From positions 868,001 through 932,000 of the forward strand of contig OX596337.1 of NCBI GenBank assembly GCA_951394405.1: 64,000 nt of DNA, in the 5' to 3' direction. Position 1 is the first letter of the stretch. Every line of letters starts with the position of its first letter. Shown here in pieces: positions 1 through 9,599 of this stretch. A program made the translations under genes and the position numbers. This DNA is from Coprinellus micaceus (Eukaryota > Basidiomycota > Agaricomycetes > Agaricales > Psathyrellaceae). Below the pieces are notes generated by a model. That model made no database searches. It saw nothing but the letters and a program-made list of their open reading frames with translations, and had not been told where the DNA came from.

Positions 1-1112
1 GATATGGGGGTGTTCATCGACTGTTTGTCCAGTGAGCTGAGGATCAATCCGGGCGAAGTACCCAATAGTTTTCCCGGGAACGTCGTTATACCACTAAGAA
101 GCTCTTTAGGTTCGCGATCGAACAGACACAACGCGAGATACGCACCCAGTAATTGGTAAAGATCCCACTCGACTCCAGGAAAAACGGCAAATTTGCGCTG
201 TTCAACCTATCTTGCCACCACAGCTCGCCGCGAATCGTGACGCTATCGTACCAGATGGTTTGTGCATGCGGGCCGACCTTCTTTTCCAGTTCCGACTGCA
301 GGAGGGTGATCCAGGACGACAGAGCGCGAGCCTCTTCAGCTCCACGGCCCAGCCCAATCTCAATGTTAAGCAGGTAACCATCGAACCCTCGCTCCTTGGC
401 AATGTCGGCGAAGACCTCCGCGTAGTAGGGGCTCACAGGGATCGTCGCGTTGGCCAAGATCTGGGCTTCGCGAGTCGCAGAGTTAACTCCCGGGATTTTG
501 CCCATGAGCATCCGGAGCATGTCGATCTCGCTCCCTCCTTCGAAGATGCTGGTGGCGACGGAGTTAGCGTGTAGGTGGCTTGGTGAGGCGAGACGACGAC
601 CTACAGCGTTCCATGCATCGCTACTCCAGCACGATGAGCAGCGGTAATCCATTCCGGGGGAGGAATAGTGATTCGGTGGTGGGAGAAGCTGCGATTACGG
701 TTGGTCGACGGATGTCAATTCTGTGTTTTGCGCTTACTAGTTGAATGTGTCCGTCGAAGACCACCAGTTGAAGGTGTACGATTTCGCGAATGGAGTCTCA
801 ACGTATCCCCCCTAAGAAATAGTGATGAGACACAGGCCCTTGCCTCGCCCCTCTTCCTCACCTTGAAATCATGAGAAACCTAGGAGGAGCTGAGCGGGAG
901 CAATCATTGCGATAACGATAAGGCGCAAATACCAGCAGTTTGCCCTTCCCCACTACGTCGTCCTGGATGAGCTTGCGAGGGACGTACTTAAGCACACCCT
1001 CCGAGTGGTCCAATGGGCCGGACAGTGTTCCTCTCCATGAATCGAATGCGGTGAGGGTATCCCAGTAAAGTGGCAGAGGTGATGGACGGGTTAGAGCCCC
1101 CGCCAACGGCAT
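1..1112 (-). CDS. GH85 endo-beta-N-acetylglucosaminidase (ENGase), 3' end cut by window edge
   Basis: Glycoside hydrolase family 85 cleaves the chitobiose core of N-glycans, usually in the cytosol for fungal ENGases. The start chosen is ATG at 1112 (MPLAGALTRP). Joining exons across short introns gives family motifs in order: KLIQDDVVGKGKLLVSHDFKG, SYTFNWW, FNYFSHHRITIPPPEW, GTLIFEGGSEID, then GFDGYLLNIE, which holds the catalytic Asn and Glu. Further on come WYDS, GELWWQDRLN and FTNYW. One well-supported intron runs 604 to 549 and restores GTLIFEGG. Near the window edge the frame reads YFARIDPQLTG, matching the next GH85 block. No signal peptide is visible, in keeping with an intracellular enzyme. 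The gene diverges from the alkyltransferase gene across about 445 bases. Its C-terminal part lies outside the window. Confidence 0.9.
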
Positions 1113-1557
1113 CGCTCCTGCGCGAGAACAGGAAATGCGGGGTATAAGGAGGGAACGTTCCTGAGACGAGATATCTTATAGCAGCCCGTGTAAAGCAAAA
1201 GAAATAAGCTCGGAGATACTTGGCAGAAGGCGGAGAACTTCTCTTCTGCACCGTGGATGGATATCACACGGTACGTGGCCCCGTCGATCAGGTGCCCAGG
1301 TGCTTCGGGTCGTGGTCGCAGTGCTCAGGGAGCGTATAGGGGAGAAAGGGAGTGCATTGTAATAGCGGGAGCAGGTCAAGGCCCATTTTGTCCAACCTGA
1401 ATTTAAGCGCTGGTGCCGGCATTTCCCGACGCGATATTTCCACACTCATGTCACGCGTGCTCAGGCTGGCCAAAGCGCGCTCCCGAATTGAACATGACTC
1501 GGACATGACTACGCTACTTGAGTACTTCCTGGACCGCTCTTAAGGACTACTCTAGCA
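1113..1557. other. Intergenic region between divergent GH85 and MGMT genes
   Basis: This gap should hold both promoters. Short open frames occur on both strands but none resembles a known protein or joins either neighbour by a sensible splice. I see no clear TATA box and no repeat. Confidence 0.5.
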
Positions 1558-2251
1558 ATGCCAGCGGAAAGGCGCGACCTGTCAAGATATCGATTCTCTG
1601 GGCCTCTGGGACACAAGAAAGAACACGTTGAGGCCCCTTCTGTTGCCGAGTCAGAGCACACACCTATTACTCCGGACATCGAATCCATAGGTCGACCTCT
1701 ATATTCAACAGGAACAATACCCGACGACGATGCTTCTCACTCCCAGGCAGTTCATGCCCAGTATCCCACTGATGGAACAGCTCGAGAGAAGTATCGAAAC
1801 ACGTCTGGAAAGGTAAGACTTGCATGTTTCCCCCACGGCGTCGCTCAACGAACGCGCATCAAACCAGCGCCTGACAGCATATCAATGGAAGGTATACGAC
1901 TACCTCATGACAATACCGCGAGGGAAGATCACCACGTATAAAGGGCTTGCCTCGGCCGTGGGTGGTTCTCCTAGATCCGGTACGTTCATTCGGAAGAACA
2001 CGAAAGTAAGTTGAAGCTAACGTATGAATCCCTGGAAAGCGGGAACCGCGTTGAGAAACAATCCGTTCAGTCCGTATGTCCCATGCCACCGCATCATCGC
2101 GTCGGACCTGTATATCGGGGGGTTCTGCGGGGAGTGGGCGAAGCAAAACGAAAGTCTCCCTCGTGTAAACCAGAAGCGAGCGCTCTTGGCTGCAGAGGGG
2201 GTGCTCTTTGATCAGAAGGGGTATCTGCGTAGTCGCGAAACGCTACTATAA
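1558..2251 (+). CDS. MGT1: Methylated-DNA--protein-cysteine methyltransferase (O6-alkylguanine-DNA alkyltransferase)
   Basis: This suicide repair protein transfers the alkyl group from O6-alkylguanine in DNA onto its own cysteine. Three exons, 1558-1812, 1868-1979 and 2040-2251, give 192 aa; the introns are 55 and 60 bases and frame fits at each junction. After a disordered N-terminus of about 85 residues come QRLTAYQWKVYDYLMTIP, RGKITTYKGLA, the arginine-finger helix GTALRNNPFSPY and the active-site motif PCHRII, then IGGFCG. The fold's minimal C-terminal domain is complete, while the first domain of bacterial Ada/Ogt is absent, as usual for short fungal versions. The start is the first ATG in frame; a shorter protein starting further in cannot be excluded. 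The gene ends only 65 bases before the convergent F-box-like gene. Confidence 0.93.
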
Positions 2252-2316
2252 CGTAGTAGCCTACTTTGACGCGTTGCTTTGTTCGCGTGTAATAGAGACG
2301 CGCCCCACTCCATGCC

Positions 2317-3234
2317 CTAGGGCTCTAATGGTGGTTGTGCTCTGTCCCATATCGAAGCCCCACCTCTTTGTTCATACTCCCAGTCCTTTTGTAGGTCCTG
2401 CCGCCTACAAACAGCATACTCCACTCGGCCTGGGTGGCACCGTCCAAACGCCCTGATCTCCTCCATCGCCCTCACTTGTCCCTCCACCGGAAGGACGTCC
2501 GTGTAAACCACCAGCACGAGGGTCGAAATCAAAGACTCCGAACCTAGGAAGGTTTGGTATGTGTTCGTTGGGTAATCGAGGGCGCCTGGTCGGTATGGAA
2601 TTGCGAGATGCGAGAGGTTGACAAAGTGGGCGAGCTCGAGGTCCACGTCCTCATGGCACAGGTACTCGGAGAGCTGGATATGAGTGACCTTTGGAAATAG
2701 GGGTGAACCATCTGTCTCCGGTGCCAACGTGCCTGGCTCAAAAGTCCACCTCGAATCGTGATGCGCCTCGTTGAAAATCAAGAGTCGAAGATTGGATTTC
2801 GCCTTGAACGACCTGGATGGTATCATCCTGCGTTGCACGGGAAGCCGCACGGATCCATTGATAAGCCACTCTAAGTTGTCCACAGAGATGGCCAGGCTGG
2901 TAAGATGGTCGGCTAGGCGAAAGATCTCAACGATCCGACTTGACGCAGGGTCAACCCAGATACCCAGTAAATGGTCTTTGGGATTGAATATGTGGGGATG
3001 CTCTTTGATGGTGAACGGTTTCTTCAGACATGCGGAGAACTTGGTCGATTGGGACACGGTCTTCAACGTTGCACCGGAATATAGATGGGGGAGAGAGAGA
3101 GCTCGGGTCCAGTGCGCCACTAGGCAAAGGGTATGAGCAAGTTTGGGCGACATTCTGGCTCCTTCATCGAATATATGATAGACTAGCTCCCTGGGGAATT
3201 CAGAGAGGGTGATCTGACTTTCGGTGGAGTGCAT
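2317..3234 (-). CDS. F-box-like protein, agaricomycete expanded family
   Basis: A single open frame. I place the start at the ATG at 3234 (MHSTESQITLSEFP), because the F-box-like helix SEFPRELVYHIFDEGA begins about ten residues later; an in-frame ATG at 3375 would add 47 unlikely residues. The body, with LCLVAHWTRALSLPHLY and an irregular leucine-rich series, resembles the many uncharacterised F-box-like proteins of mushroom genomes. These are thought to recruit substrates to SCF ubiquitin ligases, but no substrate can be inferred here. The C-terminus ends in RAQPPLEP without a recognisable domain. Unlike its neighbours it has no introns. It is convergent with the alkyltransferase gene. Confidence 0.75.
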   Translation of the reverse strand: MHSTESQITLSEFPRELVYHIFDEGARMSPKLAHTLCLVAHWTRALSLPHLYSGATLKTVSQSTKFSACLKKPFTIKEHPHIFNPKDHLLGIWVDPASSRIVEIFRLADHLTSLAISVDNLEWLINGSVRLPVQRRMIPSRSFKAKSNLRLLIFNEAHHDSRWTFEPGTLAPETDGSPLFPKVTHIQLSEYLCHEDVDLELAHFVNLSHLAIPYRPGALDYPTNTYQTFLGSESLISTLVLVVYTDVLPVEGQVRAMEEIRAFGRCHPGRVEYAVCRRQDLQKDWEYEQRGGASIWDRAQPPLEP

Positions 3235-3375
3235 GATGGTTGGGGGAAGAGAACGGCCGCATCCCAAAACGGAAGGCATTGATGTGAAGTGGAAAGTCAT
3301 GTGATGCGTATATTTCCATATTTGGGACTGGGAGGCCCCCTGTGCCGCTTTGACTCGCGTCTTTGAGGCATTCAT

Positions 3376-4392
3376 AGACGAACGGTAGGCCCCAAAATTC
3401 GTCTATGTGCCCAACGTCATCCTCGGACAAGCGTGGCTGTGGGGGCACGAGTCCCCACTGCCACTGCAGGTGAGGCTTGACCTTCGGCGAAAACCCTCAG
3501 GTTCGGGGTTTGTGATCTTTTGCCCTGTCGATAATCTTTCATTATGTGATACGCTTTGGGCTTTTCTGATTTTAGCTCCTTTTGTCCTCGCTACGGCGAT
3601 CGGTCCTCTCGTCCCTCCCAGGCTTACACAACATGACCATGGTGCCACCTTTCCCGGAGCGCTCGCGGTGGGCGCTACGGGAAAGGCTGACAGAGACAGA
3701 GCCATTTGCTCTCTTGACAAGCGTCCGACGCTGACGTTTCATTTGCGATCTCGTTGCCTCGACGATCCCACTGCGTCCTCGGTTCCAACGTCCTATGACA
3801 TGTCATTACGCGGCTGGTGTGCCGAGGTGTGAATTATCTCGTTTCACACACTCACCTACTAGCCCTATTGCTGTGGGGTATTGCATAGGTCAGATCATCA
3901 AAAGCTCAGAGACCCGGGAGTGCAATACTGAGGGTGCTCCCACCAAGTTGCAGATCTGACTTGACGCTCACATAGAAATGCGGCCTCGGTGCTACCTAAG
4001 GGAAGCACCTACAGACTATGAATGCAGCTCTTCTATTTCGATATTAGGCCCCACGGAGAGAAGTGGATTTCGTTCGGCTAGCGTATACTTCTCGCCGGCT
4101 GTTCGCCAACCGGCGCCAATGATCCAAATTAGGCGCTCTTGGCCAGCGTGACCACGAACCTGTGACTCAGCCGCTCGCAGCTGCGCGTCAGGATGATCAT
4201 GCTGCTGTTCCTCCTTCATTCGCAGACGCGAACATACTCAGCCGGCACGGCTCAGAGACGTCGGGTTGGGTGCTGTAAGGATGGCTTGCGGCCTTTATAA
4301 CGCTTCTTCGAATCCTAGGATCAGGGAATCAATCTTGACTCTGCTATTGCCAGTCGAGCTCGCCGAGCAGACCGAAAATCCTCACAAGCTCC
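3376..4392. other. Intergenic stretch, about 1 kb
   Basis: An open frame of about 140 codons on the plus strand (3407-3832) has no recognisable motif and a composition unlike the neighbouring genes, so I do not call it. The rest presumably holds the promoters of the F-box-like gene and the membrane-protein gene. No repeat or RNA gene is seen. Confidence 0.4.
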
Positions 4393-6647
4393 ATGGACGA
4401 CCCGCAAGTACCGTTCCCAATTATCAGCGATCCATCGAGCTCGCAGAATAGATTGTCTGCGATCGAAGAGATGCAGAATTCGGCCCACGGTACGCGCTTG
4501 GATGCTTTGGGTAGCGCCAGACAACTGACAAATGGTCCGGCGCTCACAGAAACCGAATCGTCCAAGCTGACCTCATCGGACAAACTTTCCGCTTTACCTA
4601 CGCTGCCAGCCGACCCAAAGAACACCCAGAGGTGGGGATTCCAACGAAACTACCGGCATAGCCTGGACGCCGCGGTTTCCTTCCCGTCTTATGCCCTTGA
4701 CGAACTCGAAAGCATACGAAACCTATCCTCCTGGGGCCCGTCGGGTAGTCAGAGTAGACTTGAAGAAGGAGGTAGGGTCGTGCCCACGTCCTTCAGAGCC
4801 CCTGGCTCTGGTGATAGCTCTCCTGGTCCTGGCAGGGAAACCCCAAAGCAGCGCGTTTCGTTCGACAGCGAGAGAGGGTCACACGGAACCCCTAAGCGGG
4901 TTGCAAAAGGTGAGTTGGCTTCCTAGAGCCATTCATCACCACTACATAACTCACCCCAGAACCCAAGGATTTACCAAGCTCGTGAGTGGGCGTTCAAACG
5001 ACCCTTCAGCATCTCCCAACCCCTATCCGCCCCGATCCCCAAGCCCACGTGCTCATCCTCCGCACCACCATCGCCCAGCGTCTCCGCTGCGTATGTTACA
5101 CCAATGGTCCTCAGGAATGGGTAGAAGCCACAGACATGCGAGAGACGAGCCGTTTGTGCCGGTGAATCCCTTCAAGATGAGGCGGAGGAAAAAGAAGTTC
5201 ACCTTATCCGGAATTCTTTCTCCACCTCCCAGCCCTGACGTCGAGGGTGGAGGAAGTGTTGGGTCTTCGAGCTCTGGGGCGTACGATTGTGAAGACATTA
5301 TACCTATAACGGACATCAAAGCGGTCTTGGAGGACGTCCGAGTCTTCGTCACAGACACTCTCCCCAGGCAGCTGTATCTCAACATGCTGCTCCGCTTACC
5401 CGCGATGTACTTCGGCCGCGTGGCGAGGATATTTGAGGATGCGGAGGTTAGCAGGCCCGAAATACAGCGGATGATAGATGTGATGTGCAAGAACCTGGGC
5501 GAGTCTGACGAGGAGAGACGACAACAACAGGAACAAGTTAACGTTGGGCCCACGCTTTCGGCGACTCGGTATGTCAACACTGCTGACCAGTCTGGGCCTG
5601 CATCCCCTACGCCCGTGCCACTCGACACACCATTGCCCTTCCCGGACGAGTGGACTCCGACCTCCGTCTCGCCTTCGCTCTTCCGATTCAAACACTCGTG
5701 GGAGGTCTTCATTGACTCGTTGATACGAGAGTGGAAGACACTCAACATAGTATCCGCTTTGTTATCTTCGTATGTCTTCCTCGAAGATGACCATGTCCAT
5801 TTGACTCACGTCGTCCTATTAGAGCGATCCTGAGCATCTTCCAAGTCCCAGAGGCAGCTGAGGATCCTGTAACAAGGACCCTCGCGCTTCTGTCACTGGT
5901 CTCAGCGCTCATGAGCCTGTCATACGGATGCATGTACATTATACGCTTTCAAACGATGCGGAGCATGTTCAGGGCTTCTAGATGGGCGGAGCAGGCCCAG
6001 AAGACAAAAACCCTCATCTGGTGGAACGTCTGGGTTATGCTCGCCATGCCGGCCGTGTGGATGTCCTGGTACGTTGCAAACATAGTGGCTCGCTCGTATC
6101 GCGGACTTATCGCTGGCTGTGTGGTCGATTTGACAGGGCTATGGTCTTTTTCCTTTCCTCCATCATGTCCTTCGTGTGGAGATCGGGTTCGGAGGACGAT
6201 CCAGAGGTCAGACCACCTCTTTCACGGAAAGCTGCCCTGGGACCTCGGATTGCCATAACAGCCGTCCTCGCGATCGGGGTAGTATACCTGTTCATGATTA
6301 TCCGGACATTGAAGCGCTACGGAAGCGGTCACCCAGGAGGCAGCCTCCATGGGCTCCTGCACATTGGACACGGAGGGCGGGCGGACAGACCGACAATGAC
6401 CTCGGGTGAGGGGAGCTCTGCAGCGGGACATGGCATTGCTCTTGCAAGAATTAGAACGCCGGAGAGTGACACATCGGAGCAGAGAGGGAGGAAAAGGCAA
6501 AGGCTGGAGGTGTATGAGCACTTCCAGAGCCAGAGAAGTAAGAGTTCGAGGAGGAGAGGGTCAGTCGAAAAGGTTGAGACGGAAAAGGAGAAGGAGATCG
6601 CGGTCGTAAGCGTGAATTTGCAGGAGAAATCTGCGGATAGTCTGTAG
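4393..6647 (+). CDS. Predicted four-helix membrane protein with disordered tails, function unknown
   Basis: Starts at ATG 4393 (MDDPQVPFPIIS). The first third is Ser/Pro-rich and probably disordered. A central soluble part includes DIKAVLEDVRVFVTDTLPRQ and MIDVMCKNLGESDEERRQ. Four hydrophobic segments follow: around LNIVSALLSSAILSIF, LALLSLVSALMSLSYGCMY, WWNVWVMLAMPAVWMSW running on into VFFLSSIMSFVW, and IAITAVLAIGVVYLFMIIR. The tail is basic and Ser-rich. Introns at 5770-5822 and 6069-6136 keep the frame through the membrane part. Between 4910 and 5043 two splice patterns fit: one 58-base intron, or two introns flanking a 22-base exon. The pattern resembles uncharacterised agaricomycete membrane proteins; I cannot assign a function or a membrane. 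Confidence 0.75.
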
Positions 6648-6740
6648 GTGTAGTGCACAGCTAATCTCTTCGGCATTATTTTAATCAAGCGTTGGGTAAT
6701 AAACGAACCATGATATTATAGTGGATGTCATGACAAGTCG

Positions 6741-7388
6741 TTACGGGAGAAGGGTTTGCATATCGCCTGCACCTCCATCCTTTTGGCTGGTGAAAACATC
6801 TGCCCCTGATGCTAATGAGTCAATGAGGAGAGCCAGTCGTGAAGTGTTGAGATTAGGTTCCTAAAATTCGCGTTAGGCCGTGCCTGGTCCGTTGACAAAG
6901 ATGCTACCCACCTTTCGAATTTCCTCCAAATCGTCCTTGAACCCATCCGCCACTGACGTCAACCAAAATTTCCTGAACCGTGCCTTCATCTCCTGGTCTT
7001 TCTTCGCCTTCTCCTCGGCACTGGCTGTAGGCAGGAATGAAGGGATCTCGGTGGGTGGTGGTGATGGGGATGGGGAGAATTTGCGGGTGGGTTTCTGGAA
7101 CGGCTCCGAAGCCGTTGGTTTTGTACTTCGTTGTGAGGGTCTTACGTCTTCTTCATCCTCAGACGACGATGAAGAGGATGATGAAGAGGATGAATCTGAA
7201 TCCGAAGAATCGTGTTCAGATGGAGTAGGTGCCTTTTTGGTGGGTTGAGGTGCAGGTTCCGGCGGTGTGGTTTCGTCCTCTGAATCCGACGAAGATGACG
7301 ACGAGGAAGAGTCTGAAGACGCCGCCCTACGTTTCCTCTTCCTCACTCGTTTTCTGGGAGCTGGTTTTGCCACGGCGGCAGGAGGCAT
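6741..7388 (-). CDS. RSA3: Ribosome assembly protein 3
   Basis: Rsa3 is a nucleolar factor acting early in 60S subunit assembly, associated with the Dbp6 complex in yeast. Exons 7388-6912 and 6860-6741, joined over a 51-base intron, give 198 aa. The N-terminal half is basic, then very acidic and serine-rich (long runs of Ser, Asp and Glu), as in other Rsa3 proteins. The C-terminal domain is diagnostic: MKARFRKFWLTSVADGFKDD, then LEEIRKEPNL, and LALLIDSLASGADVF, which only appears after splicing. Without the intron the frame stops soon after IRK, so the intron is well supported. The start ATG lies 143 bases from the ADE2 start on the other strand, so the two genes very probably share a promoter region. 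Confidence 0.92.
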
Positions 7389-7531
7389 GATGAAGGTCAG
7401 GAGGAGAACTGGATAACTGAACCGGATTCATGCGCGCTAATTGACAGAGGTTAAGGTTAGGGTTATACAGAATTTTGGTGATACCATCATTGCCCCTCTC
7501 CTTCATTCTTACCCTCATCCAGACGAGCAAG
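7389..7531. promoter_or_regulatory. Shared divergent promoter region of RSA3 and ADE2
   Basis: Only 143 bases separate the two start codons on opposite strands. The stretch is relatively T/C-rich on the ADE2 side (gcccctctccttcattc just upstream of the ADE2 ATG), as in many fungal promoters. No TATA box is clear. That both genes are controlled from here is inference from spacing. Confidence 0.6.
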
Positions 7532-9478
7532 ATGGCAGAGAAGGTTGTTGGTATCCTCGGTGGGTGTAGGTGTTGGTATAATCTTCACCCAAATTCTCAA
7601 TCTGAACCATTTCTAGTGTATCTTACTCTCAATGATCCCCAACCAACCGTATTGCTCCAGGGGGAGGCCAACTCGGCCGTATGTTGTCTGCAGCGGCCTC
7701 GCTCCTAAATGTCAAGGTCGTAATCCTGGACTCTGGAAGCCACGCACCCGCCAAGCAGGTTGTGGCTCCTACAGCTGCTCATCTGGCCCATGTCGATGGA
7801 TCCTTCGCCGACGCGGAGAAGATTCAAGAACTGGCGAAAAAGGTCGATGTTTTGACGATGGAGATCGAGCACGTCGATGTCGAGTCTTTGCGGCAGATAG
7901 AGGGAAGCACGAACCTCGAGATCCATCCTAGCCCCTCCACGATCCACGTCATCCAGGACAAGTACCGACAGAAGGAGCACCTCTCGACTCACAAGCTACC
8001 TCTGGGTGATTTTCTCGGTGTGGAGCCAACAGTGGCGTCGGTGCAAGCTGCAGTGGAGAAGCTTGGCCTCCCTCTGATGCTCAAGAGCCGGACACTTGCC
8101 TACGACGGACGGGGAAATTTTGCGATTCGGGATGCGAACCAGATCCCCGAAGCCATCTCGACGCTCGGAGGGCGACCTCTGTACGCGGAAAAGTGGGTCC
8201 CTTTCACCAAGGAAATCGCCGTGATGGTTGTTCGGTCAGCATCGGGCGAGGTTCTGTCCTATCCCGTCGTCGAAACTGTGCACAAGGAGAACATCTGCCA
8301 TTTGGTATTCGCCCCCTTGCGGAGCCGCGATCCCTCTCTGTCCGACCGGGCGCGTAAGATTGCAGAGGATGCCGTGAAGACGTTCACGGGAGCAGGTGTA
8401 TTCGGTGTCGAGATGTTCTTGACAGAGGACAGTGAGTCGCACAGTCTCTTCAATGAGCAGTTCTAACCTTTCCCAGATGCCATCTACATCAACGAGATCG
8501 CGCCCCGCCCGCACAACTCTGGCCACTACACTATCGAAGCCTGTGAGACCTCTCAGTACGAGAACCATCTCCGCGCCATCCTCTCCCTCCCCCTCGGTTC
8601 GACCGCACTCAAGGTGCCATCTACCGTCATGCTCAACCTTATCGGACACTCCTCCTCGATGGACGAGATCGAAAAGACGCGCGACGTTGCCCTCGCTATC
8701 GGGGGCACCTCCGTCCATCTCTACGGCAAAGCCGAGTGCCGCAAGGGTCGCAAGATGGGCCATATCACGGTCGTTGCAGAATCTGACACCCAACTGCGCG
8801 AACGCCTCCGCCCACTCCTCCTCTCGCTCCCCGATACGACGCAAGAGGAGGCAGACAAGTACGCTGCACTTCCACCAGTTCCCGGTGCAGGCTACTCCGA
8901 CCCTAACCCACTCGTGGGCATCATCATGGGCTCTGACTCGGACCTGCCTGTGATGCTCGCTGCTGCCAGGATCCTCGACCAGTTCGAGGTGCCCTATGAG
9001 CTCACGATTGTGTCGGCACACAGGACCCCAGATAGGATGGTCGAGTACGCTCGGTCAGCGGCTACTCGGGGGTTGAGGACGATCATCGCTGGTGCGGGTG
9101 GGGCTGCCCATCTACCCGGTATGGTGGCTGCCATGACCGCTCTCCCCGTTATCGGCGTCCCTGTCAAGGGTAGCACCCTCGATGGAGTCGACTCGCTTCA
9201 CAGTATCGTTCAGATGCCGGTACGTCACTATAATAATAACCGCTTCTTCTTTCGTTTGCTAACCACGAGCCTTCTAGCGTGGCATCCCTGTCGCAACTGT
9301 AGCTATCAACAACAGCACGAATGCAGGACTTCTCGCCGTCCGCATTCTGTCTGCTGGCATCCCCCGCCTCATCGCCGGGATGGAGCAATACATGAGGAAG
9401 ATGGAAAACGAGGTGCTTGGAAAGGTCGAAACCCTGAAGGAAGTCGGCTGGGAGGAGTATCAGGTAAAGCGATCATAA
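7532..9478 (+). CDS. ADE2: Phosphoribosylaminoimidazole carboxylase (PurK-PurE fusion)
   Basis: Converts aminoimidazole ribonucleotide to its carboxy form in purine synthesis. Four exons (7532-7559, 7661-8431, 8477-9219, 9278-9478) give 580 aa, close to the usual fungal length. The first intron splits the glycine-rich nucleotide-binding loop [13 protein letters not shown]. The N-terminal half is the ATP-grasp PurK domain, with [21 protein letters not shown] and [14 protein letters not shown]. The C-terminal half is PurE, with [22 protein letters not shown] and [12 protein letters not shown], then [15 protein letters not shown]. All motifs are intact, so the enzyme should be active. The stop follows EEYQVKRS. 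The promoter is probably shared with RSA3. Confidence 0.97.
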
Positions 9479-9599
9479 GTTCAGGGTGAAAATCGACCCC
9501 CGAACGGCCGAAGGGGTCGGCAGGTCAATGAAGATTAAAACAGACGAAATGTATTATACAGCGGGTCGTGTGTCATGGGTTGGATGAAAATTTACTCGA

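Noticed and set aside
3407..3832. Open frame of about 140 codons
   Set aside because: No recognisable domain, no supporting exon nearby, and composition unlike real genes here. The short hydrophobic stretch is not enough for a membrane-protein call.
4300..4320. TTCGAATCC resembling a tRNA T-loop
   Set aside because: No A-box or acceptor stem can be formed around it. No tRNA was found elsewhere in the window.
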